DNA of 10,398 nucleotides. Source: Halieaceae bacterium UBA4438 (GTDB taxonomy: Bacteria > Pseudomonadota > Gammaproteobacteria > Pseudomonadales > Halieaceae). Under the pieces are notes generated by a model. It was not told the DNA's origin. It searched no databases and was given only the letters and a program-made list of their open reading frames with translations. Where the stretch lies: positions 1,836 through 12,233 of the forward strand of contig DGPO01000109.1 in NCBI GenBank assembly GCA_002390485.1, written 5' to 3'. Shown here piece after piece: positions 1 through 7,269 of the stretch. Positions within the stretch are counted from its first letter, which is position 1. Each line of letters opens with the position of its first letter. A program made the translations under genes and the position numbers.

Positions 1-626
1 ATGTTGAGTAAGTCGAGTTCATCGTGACGGGCCAACAAGTCGTATTCGTAATCAGACCGCATGGTCGGCAGTAGGTCGACGTGGTTCGCCATAACGACGG
101 TTATGCCGGTGTTTTCTTTATTTTCCTCGGGCACTTCTGACACGGCATAGATTCGAATTGAAGGTACCGAGGAGTTGGCTCGGAAACCCACGACCTGCTC
201 GGTCAGTGGCAGTTGAGAATTGCGCCAAAAAGCAGTCACGTTCATTCCGCGACTCGCGAGTCGCGCCAGATAACCCATAATGAGCTGTCGCTGGCGACAG
301 CGTCTAATCTTAAGGACCGAGAGGCCTCGTGCTCGGGCTTTAGCGAACGCAAGTTCCAGCGGTAGATGAGAGCAGGCGAGAACGCTAGCGTCGTGTGCGT
401 CGAGTACCGTGACGTCGGTGTCCTGATAAAGACTCTCGGGCGGCGCGTAAGGATGCTGCAGTGAATATTGCAGTAATGCGGCGCTCAGTGTTTTCAATCC
501 GTCTAAGCCGTAGCTCTCCATCCAGCACAGCATATCCGCCGCATCGGTGGCCTGACCATCCGAGAACCCCATGCCCATAAAGGCTTTACAGGAGAGCGAC
601 TGCAGTTCGTTAAATGACACTTTCAT
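1..626 (-). CDS. DUF3726-type protein, degenerate Ldh2-like fold (3' end outside window)
   Basis: This is the first 208 codons of a gene that continues past the left edge. It has an ATG start at 626-624 and no internal stop. The N-terminus (MKVSFNELQSL, then a glycine-rich helix and DAADMLCWMESYGLDGL around residues 28-44) fits my memory of DUF3726 proteins. Residues about 77-137 follow the pattern of Ldh2-type NAD(P)H-dependent malate/lactate/ureidoglycolate dehydrogenases: an AH start, the helix LELAFAKARARGLSVLKI, a short loop, then GYLARLASRGMNV. The family's DSHG motif reads GLDGL here, and its NSNHFG loop reads CRQRQL, so the catalytic and cofactor-contact histidines appear lost. The start codon overlaps the stop of the upstream 576-residue gene (ATGA, 626-623), implying translational coupling. 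A purine-rich AGGGGG lies about 13 bases upstream. The role is unknown: possibly a non-catalytic partner of its operon neighbours. The DUF assignment is from memory. Confidence 0.75.
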   Translation of the reverse strand, partial: MKVSFNELQSLSCKAFMGMGFSDGQATDAADMLCWMESYGLDGLKTLSAALLQYSLQHPYAPPESLYQDTDVTVLDAHDASVLACSHLPLELAFAKARARGLSVLKIRRCRQRQLIMGYLARLASRGMNVTAFWRNSQLPLTEQVVGFRANSSVPSIRIYAVSEVPEENKENTGITVVMANHVDLLPTMRSDYEYDLLARHDELDLLN

Positions 627-2353
627 GGTGCCGCGCTTTCCCCCTGCATGTCCTCGGGTGACAGGGCAAAGCTCCAATCGTCGAACGCGCTCAAGTCTGC
701 CGGCTCGGCATTAAGCTCTGACAAGAGTGGCGCACCTTGAAAGAAGGTGACGCGGACCCACCGGTCACCGCGAGGGTCGAAGCGGTTCGCACCCAGAAAC
801 GACAGTTTCGCGCGTAAAAGATGCATGGGCTTCATGTCGCGATGCCACAAGTTCGCGCGAATTTCACCATAGGCTGAGCTGGCCATGGTTTGAATGCGCC
901 GAATAATATCGACCTGTCGTGGGTGCGCCATGAGAAAGTCGATCGTGAGCGATTTAGGCGCATCAGACAGATGCTCATTGATCGCAGCATGAATTTGCTT
1001 AACCCTCGGTCCGATGGCCAGTGCGAGTTCTTTTTCTTCGCCCTCGTCAACGCCGCGAATACCTAATCGTGGTTCTTCTTTTTCAATCGAGCGATACCAA
1101 AACCAATAACGTCCATCCACGGTATCGAACGCGTCATTAATGGCCCAATCGAAGTGTGTTTCGATCAGTTGCTTGAGCTGTACGAGGGGCATATCGGGCG
1201 TTAGCTCGAGCGTCTCTTCTGTCGTCATCGAGTCTTCGAGAACGTCGACGTGCTCTGGGTAAAGTTCGATCAGCAAGGCATTGATCAGTTCTTGTGTTTC
1301 AAGTGACAAGGCGGCCTCCGCCCAATCGGTTAACTGTATCCAGAGATCATCCTCGATGGGCACCTGCTGAAGCCACACCCGAACCAATCCGAGTTGTTCA
1401 ATGACTTCATCGTTTCGAGTGGCTTGCTCGGGATTCTCAATCGCAACCTCTTTTAAGCTCTGCAGTGCGCGGTCCATCAACGAGAGCAGCTGTTGTTGAC
1501 TCACCTCATCGGGTACTTGCTGTTTGGCGAGTAATAAAGCGGTTTCACGCATGTGAATCCACTGGTTGATGAGCAGGGGGTGATTGATCAGAAAGGGCGC
1601 CATGCCCAGTCCCGTCGAGTTTCCAATGCCGACGTATCGGCGCAGTTCCTCTGAAAGGCGGGTTGCGTCGCTACTGCGGCACCGAGCGATGTGTTCGACT
1701 TGATCGATTGAAAATTGGCGCAGCACGTACACGGCTGACATTTGCGCGGAAAATGGGTGTCTGAAATCAGGGTTTTCTTTAAGTCGGCCGTAGTCGGCAA
1801 TACCGAATTTGCCGTTACCGTAGACGGCGGTCGTGCGGTAGAGGTAGCCGGCCGTTTTCAATAAGTCGGCGGGTGGTTGTTGGCCGTTGCTCAAGCTGTC
1901 GATGAAGGCAGAAAAATTGCGCACACTGCGATTGGCTCGAGAAATGACCAGTAATCGCGGATGTTGCCGTCCTGCTTCCTGCAAAGGGACATTTTCCGCA
2001 AGCGCGGTCATTAAAGATGCTTCGACGTCGCCCTCGACGAGACCAAAGGTCAGATCCCAAGCTTCTGCTATGACTCTGTCAGAGCGCTGCGCGTCCTCAA
2101 GCGCTCTAGAAAATATAACCAAGTGGTAGCGCGCATAGGGCGTTTGAACGCGATAGATGACTTCCCCGTAACCCTGCTCGTCAAGCTCAAAGCGTGTTTG
2201 AAAGATTTGCCATCGTTGACGTGCCATTTTCCGGATCAGTGATCGAGAGAAACTCAGGCGACTACTCGTCAATGAACCCAATCGATGTAAGTCCATTACC
2301 GTCGCGGGGGGGCGGAGAACCGTGGGTAAGGGTTGTCCTGGATCAAATGTCAT
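623..2353 (-). CDS. Conserved-looking 576-residue protein of unknown function
   Basis: I cannot assign this protein to a named enzyme family. It is soluble, with no signal peptide or membrane segment. Conserved-looking patches are LYRTTAVYGNGKFGIADYGR (171-190), a glycine-rich VGIGNSTGLGMAPFLINHP (241-259) followed by the helix WIHMRETAL, an acidic helical middle (about 280-400), and an aromatic patch GRYWFWYRSIEKEEPRLGIR (414-433) before a C-terminal helical domain ending near FDPRGDRWVRVTFF (525-538). The chosen ATG forms an ATGA overlap with the stop of the upstream dipeptidase-like gene (2353-2350), and no Shine-Dalgarno is visible, so it is probably translated by re-initiation. Met20 is a possible later start. 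The downstream gene is coupled in the same way, so the product probably works with both neighbours. Codons 14-16 include a run of seven C on the coding strand. GIGNSTGLG resembles a nucleotide- or phosphate-binding loop, but that is a guess. Confidence 0.85.
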   Translation of the reverse strand: MTFDPGQPLPTVLRPPATVMDLHRLGSLTSSRLSFSRSLIRKMARQRWQIFQTRFELDEQGYGEVIYRVQTPYARYHLVIFSRALEDAQRSDRVIAEAWDLTFGLVEGDVEASLMTALAENVPLQEAGRQHPRLLVISRANRSVRNFSAFIDSLSNGQQPPADLLKTAGYLYRTTAVYGNGKFGIADYGRLKENPDFRHPFSAQMSAVYVLRQFSIDQVEHIARCRSSDATRLSEELRRYVGIGNSTGLGMAPFLINHPLLINQWIHMRETALLLAKQQVPDEVSQQQLLSLMDRALQSLKEVAIENPEQATRNDEVIEQLGLVRVWLQQVPIEDDLWIQLTDWAEAALSLETQELINALLIELYPEHVDVLEDSMTTEETLELTPDMPLVQLKQLIETHFDWAINDAFDTVDGRYWFWYRSIEKEEPRLGIRGVDEGEEKELALAIGPRVKQIHAAINEHLSDAPKSLTIDFLMAHPRQVDIIRRIQTMASSAYGEIRANLWHRDMKPMHLLRAKLSFLGANRFDPRGDRWVRVTFFQGAPLLSELNAEPADLSAFDDWSFALSPEDMQGESAAP

Positions 2354-3366
2354 GGGACGTTATGGCTCGCGCTCTGAAGCGCGGTGGATGTGCCGGCTCG
2401 GGTTAATAAATCCAACCAGTTACCGCCCATTATTTTGCCCATCTCGTCGTCGGAGAAACCGCGTTGACTCAGTGCTGCAGCGATGCCCGGAAAATCGCGA
2501 CTGTCACCGAACCAACTCAACTGCTCGGGCCATCCGGCATTACCTGCCGATCCCTCGCCGTAATCCATGGTCTTTGACCAACGGCCGTTTCGCATCCACT
2601 CAAGGACGCTTTGAGGCTGGTTCTGACACAAATCGGATCCCAGTCCGATCTTATCGACACCCATGCGCTCAGCGGTCCAAACCACCATGTCACAGAAGTC
2701 GTCGAGCGTGCATTGGGGCCCGTTTTTTAAATGGAAGGGGTACAGCGAAAATCCAAGAAGGCCCGCATTTGCAGCCACGGCATCGATAACTTTGTTTGAT
2801 TTGTTTCTCAGCGCAGGGTGGAAATGACTCGGATTGGCGTGAGACACAATGACGGGCTGATGTGAACAGTCGATGGCCTCGAGTGTGGAGCGTTCAGCGC
2901 TGTGAGACATATCGATTACCATGCCGACCCGATTCATCTCTCTAATGACCTGTTTGCCAAATCGGGTTAAACCGCTGTCTTCATCCTCGTAGCAGCCGCA
3001 GGCAAGCAGGCTTTGGTTGTTATAGGTGAGCTGCATAATCATCAAACCGAGCCGGCGCATGACTTCAACCAATCGAATCTCGTCTTCGATTGGTGAGCAG
3101 TTCTGAGCGCCAAAGATAATCCCAATACGACCCTCGGATTTTGCGCGCGCGATGTCACTCGGCTCATAGACGGGGCGGATGAGGTCGGGCATGGACTCGA
3201 AGCGCTGATTCCACTCACCAAAGCGCGTCAGTGTCTCTTTGGTATTCTCGTGGTAGGCGATCGTTACGTGAACACAGTTCAAACCCCCGGCGCGCATTTG
3301 TTCAAAAATCTCGCGCGACCACGCCGAGTACTGCAGACCATCGATGACCGTCCAATCTTGATTCAC
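2350..3366 (-). CDS. Membrane dipeptidase (M19) family homologue lacking canonical zinc-1 ligands
   Basis: The 338 residues have the length and motif order of the M19/renal dipeptidase amidohydrolase family. Retained motifs are IDG (8-10), DMSH (His155), IVSH (His176, 21 residues on, as in the family), LRN (Arg187, 11 further on), GLGSD (Asp245) and the C-terminal MGGNWLDLL. The canonical IDGHND reads IDGLQY, so both zinc-1 ligands (His and Asp) are replaced. The bridging Glu falls on Gln88 in FGAQN, and the substrate His in LTHS is Tyr115 in LTYN. The same departures, as I recall, occur in the Pseudomonas PA5396-type protein of the dimethylglycine/betaine locus, which makes this a noncanonical subfamily rather than a damaged gene. 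There is no signal peptide or membrane anchor, so it is cytoplasmic. The start is GTG with TGGAG 7 bases upstream, 15 bases after the aldehyde dehydrogenase stop. Dipeptidase activity should not be assumed; it may act on another amide or be structural. Confidence 0.9.
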   Translation of the reverse strand: MNQDWTVIDGLQYSAWSREIFEQMRAGGLNCVHVTIAYHENTKETLTRFGEWNQRFESMPDLIRPVYEPSDIARAKSEGRIGIIFGAQNCSPIEDEIRLVEVMRRLGLMIMQLTYNNQSLLACGCYEDEDSGLTRFGKQVIREMNRVGMVIDMSHSAERSTLEAIDCSHQPVIVSHANPSHFHPALRNKSNKVIDAVAANAGLLGFSLYPFHLKNGPQCTLDDFCDMVVWTAERMGVDKIGLGSDLCQNQPQSVLEWMRNGRWSKTMDYGEGSAGNAGWPEQLSWFGDSRDFPGIAAALSQRGFSDDEMGKIMGGNWLDLLTRAGTSTALQSASHNVP

Positions 3367-3381
3367 AACAACGCTCCAGAT

Positions 3382-4824
3382 TTACGCTTGGATATAACTC
3401 GTTTTCACCGTCGTGTAGAACTCACGCGCACTTTGACCTTGTTCTCTTGGACCAAAGCTTGAGTTTTTACGACCCCCAAAAGGCACGTGGTAGTCGGTGC
3501 CTGCAGTCGGCAGGTTAACCATGACACACCCGCTGACAGCACGGCGTTTAAAGTCTGAGGCAATCTTAAGAGACTGCGTGATAATGCCTGCAGTAAGACC
3601 AAATTCGGTGTCATTGAGGATCTGCAGTGCGTCCTCGTAATCCGTGGCTTTTATCACACAGGCGATGGGCGCGAAGAGTTCCTCACGATTAATCCGCATG
3701 TCGTTTGTGGTATCCACAAATAAGGCGGGCGCCATGAAGTAGCCGTCGGTTGCGGCCGCGATACGGCCACCGCCAAAGGCGAGCGTCGCGCCTTCTTGCT
3801 GACCGACAGATACCCAGTTAAGGTTTTCATTGAGCTGCTGCGCGGAGGCAACGGGGCCCATATCGACACCGTCTTCTAGCGCGTGCCCGACTGTGACGTT
3901 TTCAAGCTTTGCGATGAGCTTTGCGACAAACTCGTCGTGCACGCTTTGATCAACAATGAGTCGCGAGGAGGCGGTGCATTTTTGGCCGGTGCCACTGTAG
4001 GCGCCCACAAAGGCGGCGTTGACAGCAACATCAAGATCGGCATCGGCGGCAACAATTAACGCATTCTTCGACCCCATTTCGAGCTGGCACTTCACGAGGT
4101 TTGCAGCGGTTGCTTTGGCGACCTCGCGACCCACCGGGAGTGAGCCGGTAAAGGAGACGGCGTGAATTTTGTCGCTGTTGATTATCGTATTGCCCACGGA
4201 ACCACCAGAACCCATCACCAAATTGAACGTTCCCGGGGGCAGCGCCTCTTGGCGAGAGATGATTTCGGTTAATGCCCAGGCGCTTGCGGGCACGAGATTC
4301 GCCGGCTTGAAGATCACGGCATTACCGAACGCGAGTGCCGGGGCGATTTTCCAGACGGCGGTGGCCATGGGAAAATTCCACGGACTGATAATGGCGACGA
4401 CACCGACAGGCTCGCGACGCGTATCGATTTCAACACCCGGGCGCACAGATTCGGCACGGTCGTCGATTTGTCGGTGCACTTCTCCGGCAAAATAATGGAA
4501 GAATTGACCCGATCGGTAAACTTCGCCAATACCTTCAGCGCGGGTTTTACCCTCTTCACGTGCCAGCAGCTCGCCAAGTTCGGCGCTTCGCTCAATCAGT
4601 TCGTTGCCAATAGCCATGAGCATTTGAAAGCGAGACTCCAGTGGCGAATCGCCCCATTCGAGTACTGCGCGATTAGCGGCTTGAAGAGCCGCCTCAACCT
4701 GCGAAGGATTGGCCTGCGCGTAGACCCCGATGACGTCGTTAGCGTCCGAGGGACTGACGTTATCGACATAGGCGTCGCCCGCTGTCCACTGACCGTCAAT
4801 GTAGAGGTTATATTGCTTCGGCAT
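3382..4824 (-). CDS. Aldehyde dehydrogenase, probably alpha-ketoglutarate semialdehyde (2,5-dioxovalerate) dehydrogenase
   Basis: This is a full-length 480-residue NAD(P)+-dependent aldehyde dehydrogenase. The key residues are visible: Asn150 in SPWNFP (oxyanion hole), Lys173 in FKPAN (coenzyme), FTGS at 225-228, the general base Glu249 in LEMGSKN and the nucleophile Cys283 in GQKCTASSR. LEMGSKN, GQKCTASSRLIV and the C-terminal TAGTDYHVPFGGRK followed by FGPREQG match my memory of alpha-ketoglutarate semialdehyde dehydrogenases, which make 2-oxoglutarate at the end of hydroxyproline, arabinose or glucarate breakdown. Other semialdehyde substrates remain possible. Asn176 sits where NAD-specific members often have Glu, which hints at NADP+ use. 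The ATG is preceded by AAGGA (4836-4832) with 7-base spacing. It is the first gene of a four-gene minus-strand operon, so its substrate should be produced or imported by that pathway. The protein is cytoplasmic. Confidence 0.93.
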   Translation of the reverse strand: MPKQYNLYIDGQWTAGDAYVDNVSPSDANDVIGVYAQANPSQVEAALQAANRAVLEWGDSPLESRFQMLMAIGNELIERSAELGELLAREEGKTRAEGIGEVYRSGQFFHYFAGEVHRQIDDRAESVRPGVEIDTRREPVGVVAIISPWNFPMATAVWKIAPALAFGNAVIFKPANLVPASAWALTEIISRQEALPPGTFNLVMGSGGSVGNTIINSDKIHAVSFTGSLPVGREVAKATAANLVKCQLEMGSKNALIVAADADLDVAVNAAFVGAYSGTGQKCTASSRLIVDQSVHDEFVAKLIAKLENVTVGHALEDGVDMGPVASAQQLNENLNWVSVGQQEGATLAFGGGRIAAATDGYFMAPALFVDTTNDMRINREELFAPIACVIKATDYEDALQILNDTEFGLTAGIITQSLKIASDFKRRAVSGCVMVNLPTAGTDYHVPFGGRKNSSFGPREQGQSAREFYTTVKTSYIQA

Positions 4825-4993
4825 CTTAGAATCCTTCTTATTAAATGCCCTGCGATCTTAATCTGAGTGAAGCACCAAAGAAATGAAAAAAGACGTTCAT
4901 GCACTACGCATTAGGGTTAGAGTTTCGGCCGAGGACACGGGCAATTTCGACGCTCGTATTGACCGAGAGAAATGCGCGGATGGGTAGGGCTCT
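4825..4993. promoter_or_regulatory. Divergent intergenic region between the aldehyde dehydrogenase operon and truC
   Basis: The 169-base spacer must hold the promoter of the four-gene minus-strand operon and probably that of truC. Towards the operon, a TAAGAT -10-like hexamer lies at the 3' end of CTCAGATTAAGAT on the minus strand (about 4861-4856), but no good -35 accompanies it. Towards truC, TTGACC at 4959-4964 is a -35-like hexamer without a convincing -10. There is an 8-bp palindrome TCGGCCGA at 4925-4932 and a short inverted repeat ATGC/GCAT around 4898-4912. None of these is strong enough to name a regulator. I see no small gene here. Confidence 0.35.
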
Positions 4994-5785
4994 GTGACTG
5001 AAATTACGCTGTGTTATCAAGACGAATCGATGGTTGTTGTGGACAAGCCGAAGGGGCTGTTGGTTCACAGGACTGCGATTGACTCCCAAGAGCGTCGTGC
5101 GCTGGTACAGGTCCTTCGTGATCAGCTCGGGCAATACATCTACCCCGTTCATCGACTGGACAAGCCGACCTCGGGTCTCGTTGTCTGTGCACTCAACAAG
5201 CAGGTGGCGCGGAGCCTTTCGGAGCAGTTTGCTCAAGGCAACGTCTCAAAAGTTTACCGCGCCATTGTTCGAGGCCACGTGGCGGGTATTTCACGGATCG
5301 AGCATCCCTTGCGCGACGAGGTCGATCGACGCGGCAACAAATTGATCAACGGTACGCCTCGAGAAGCCACTACCGACGTGGAAGTAGCCAAGCATTGGAC
5401 GGTTCAACTGCCGGTAGATCGGTACCCCGAGGGTCGCTATTCATCGGTGTATTTGCGGCCCCATACCGGGCGCTTCAGACAGTTACGACGTCATATGAAG
5501 CATTGTGCGCACCCTATAATCGGAGATGTCCGCTACGGTAAGGGGACTCATAACCGATTTTTTGAAACTGCACTGGGGTTCCGACGCCTCTGGTTACACG
5601 CGCATTCGCTCGAGTTCACTCACCCTGAAACGGGATTACCGCTATCGGTCGTGGCGCCGACGAATTGCGACTTTGTGGCGTGTGAGTCGTGGTTTGCGTC
5701 ATTTGAAATGGATCCCGAGCCCGGGGGGCTCGCTGCTAACCCCGATCAACACTCCACCGCAGTGACCGGAATTTTGAGTCCGTGA
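4994..5785 (+). CDS. truC: tRNA pseudouridine(65) synthase TruC
   Basis: The 263-residue product belongs to the RluA family of pseudouridine synthases. Signature motifs are DKPKGLLVHR (17-26), HRLDKPTSG (53-61) with catalytic Asp56, the KVYRAIVRG strand, RPHTGRFRQLRRHMKHCAHP and IIGDVRYG. The N-terminus, and the insertion before the PHTGR motif (PVDRYPEGRYSSV), match TruC, which converts U65 in the tRNA acceptor/T-arm to pseudouridine, more closely than the rRNA-specific RluA, RluC or RluD, and there is no S4 domain. The length is as expected for TruC. The start is GTG: an in-frame TAG at 4985-4987 rules out anything earlier, and AGGG lies 4 bases upstream. It is a single plus-strand gene between two minus-strand groups. 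Its last 40 bases overlap the serine dehydratase gene convergently, so its C-terminal tail is probably not conserved. Confidence 0.92.
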   Translation: MTEITLCYQDESMVVVDKPKGLLVHRTAIDSQERRALVQVLRDQLGQYIYPVHRLDKPTSGLVVCALNKQVARSLSEQFAQGNVSKVYRAIVRGHVAGISRIEHPLRDEVDRRGNKLINGTPREATTDVEVAKHWTVQLPVDRYPEGRYSSVYLRPHTGRFRQLRRHMKHCAHPIIGDVRYGKGTHNRFFETALGFRRLWLHAHSLEFTHPETGLPLSVVAPTNCDFVACESWFASFEMDPEPGGLAANPDQHSTAVTGILSP

Positions 5786-7143
5786 ATAGCCAGTCCACCG
5801 CGTGCGGTTTCTTTGTAACGGCTGTCCATGTCTCGACCGGTTTCACGAACCGTCTCGATCACCTGATCGAGTGAGATCATAAACTGACCGTCGCCGGCAA
5901 GTGCGAGGTCTGATGCTGCAATAGCCTTTACGGCGCCCATGCCGTTGCGTTCGATACACGGCACTTGGACTAAACCGCCAATCGGATCACAGGTGAGGCC
6001 CAGGCAGTGCTCGACCGCTATCTCGGCCGCGTTTTCAATCTGCCGAGGATTGCCCCCGAGGGCCGCCGTCAGGCCCGCCGCTGCCATAGATGCGGCAGCG
6101 CCCACTTCGCCCTGACAGCCGACTTCTGCCCCTGAGATCGATGCATTCATCTTAAACAAACCGCCAATGGCGGTTGCTGTGCGTAAAAACACACTCACGT
6201 GACGGTTTACGCCAGCCTCGTTGAGCTGGTGCTCATCTAGATGGGCCTTTAAAACAGCAGGAACAATGCCTGCGGCGCCGTTTGTCGGTGCGGTCACTAA
6301 CCGGCCGCCGGCCGCGTTTTCCTCGTTAACCGCCATTGCATAAACCATGGCGCGCTGTGCGGCATTGGCCGGCGCTTTGTCCCCTTGGGAGTTGTTAAGC
6401 AAGCGATTCCAAAGCGCACCTGCGCGTCGTTTAACGTGCAGGCCACCCGGTAGTTCGCCCTGTGCCGCAAGACCTCGGTCAATGCAGTCGGACATGACGC
6501 TCCAGAGCGTTGCTGACATCGCGTCATGCTCCAGCTGCAGGGAGAGGTGTTCGTTTGCGGCTTGCACTTGCGCGATTGACAGATTTTCACGTGTGCACCA
6601 GTCGACGAGCTCGTTCATGCTGGCGTAGGGAAATGGGCCACCACGGGTCTGCATCGCGGAGGTTGCAAGCGTGTGACCGTGCTGATCCTCTACCATGCCA
6701 CCACCGACGGAAAAGTAGCGCGTCTCAGCGACGACGTTGCCCTCTAAAGAGGCGCTAAACGTCATACCGTTAGGATGGTTGCTGAGTGGTACTGTGTCTC
6801 GATAAAGGTGCTGCTCAGGGTTAAAGCGGAGCTGAGCCCCGCTCTCAAGCGAGAGTTGACCGAGCGTGGTCGCCGACTGCCACATCGCGTGAATGTCAGA
6901 CAGTGTGACTGTTTCGTAGTGAAACCCTGCAAGCCCTGCGGTGATTGCTCCGGGTGTCCCATGCCCGTCACCCGTTGCCGCCAGCGACCCGTGTAATGTC
7001 ACTTCGACAGCGAGGGGTTTAGTCAGCAGTTCGGGGCTGAGGCTCCCTATGAAGTGGTGTGCGGCATGCATGGGTCCCATGGTGTGGCTTGACGATGGAC
7101 CGATGCCGATTTTGAAGATGTCGTTTAACGCCAGCCCGATCAT
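5746..7143 (-). CDS. sdaA: Iron-sulfur L-serine ammonia-lyase (single-chain L-serine dehydratase)
   Basis: The enzyme deaminates L-serine to pyruvate and ammonia in the cytoplasm using a [4Fe-4S] cluster instead of PLP. The 465-residue chain has the N-terminal beta domain with [14 protein letters not shown] (11-24) and the alpha domain with [11 protein letters not shown] (285-295) and [19 protein letters not shown]. Three cluster cysteines are Cys343, Cys385 (LTCDP) and Cys396 (VPCIE); their spacing of 42 and 11 is that described for the Legionella enzyme. The last residue is Cys465, matching the C-terminal cysteine that can ligate the fourth iron in the resting enzyme. The ATG has AGGGAG 6 bases upstream. 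kynU lies 126 bases upstream on the same strand, so co-transcription is possible but not certain. The 3' end overlaps truC by 40 bases. sdaA versus sdaB cannot be decided from sequence alone. Confidence 0.95.
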   Translation of the reverse strand: MIGLALNDIFKIGIGPSSSHTMGPMHAAHHFIGSLSPELLTKPLAVEVTLHGSLAATGDGHGTPGAITAGLAGFHYETVTLSDIHAMWQSATTLGQLSLESGAQLRFNPEQHLYRDTVPLSNHPNGMTFSASLEGNVVAETRYFSVGGGMVEDQHGHTLATSAMQTRGGPFPYASMNELVDWCTRENLSIAQVQAANEHLSLQLEHDAMSATLWSVMSDCIDRGLAAQGELPGGLHVKRRAGALWNRLLNNSQGDKAPANAAQRAMVYAMAVNEENAAGGRLVTAPTNGAAGIVPAVLKAHLDEHQLNEAGVNRHVSVFLRTATAIGGLFKMNASISGAEVGCQGEVGAAASMAAAGLTAALGGNPRQIENAAEIAVEHCLGLTCDPIGGLVQVPCIERNGMGAVKAIAASDLALAGDGQFMISLDQVIETVRETGRDMDSRYKETARGGLAIHGLKIPVTAVEC

Positions 7144-7269
7144 AACCAGCTCCCTGTAAAGCGCGTAACGCTATCTCAAACGAAATACTGCGAATACACT
7201 TATTTCAGTCGCGGTATACCGAGTTTGGGGTAGGTTTCAGGGGCGGTGGATACGCCGGTACCATGGCGC
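7144..7269. promoter_or_regulatory. Spacer between kynU and the serine dehydratase gene
   Basis: The 126 bases separate two minus-strand genes and could carry a separate promoter for serine dehydratase. A perfect 10-bp palindrome CGGTATACCG lies at 7212-7221, about 70 bases upstream of the start codon, where an operator could sit. The kynU-proximal end contains a chain of overlapping palindromic hexamers. No stem with a following T-run is visible on the minus strand, so there is no evident intrinsic terminator after kynU, and read-through is possible. No convincing -35/-10 pair was found. Confidence 0.3.

Noticed and set aside
2322..2789. 155-codon open frame on the plus strand
   Set aside because: It is antisense to the end of the M19 homologue and the start of the 576-residue gene. 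The translation is Arg/Pro-rich without motifs.
2350..3366. Reading the dipeptidase homologue as a decayed pseudogene
   Set aside because: The frame is intact and full length with conserved fold motifs, and the same residue losses recur, as I recall, in PA5396-type homologues, so they characterise a subfamily.
4468..4866. 132-codon open frame on the plus strand reaching into the divergent spacer
   Set aside because: It is antisense to the well-supported aldehyde dehydrogenase N-terminus and has no ribosome site or recognisable motif.
4904..5236. 110-codon open frame on the minus strand starting inside truC
   Set aside because: It mirrors the conserved N-terminal half of TruC, including the HRLDKPTSG region; no motif or ribosome site.
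7144..7269. Intrinsic terminator after kynU
   Set aside because: Only short stems such as GGCG/CGCC are present and none is followed by a T-run on the minus strand.
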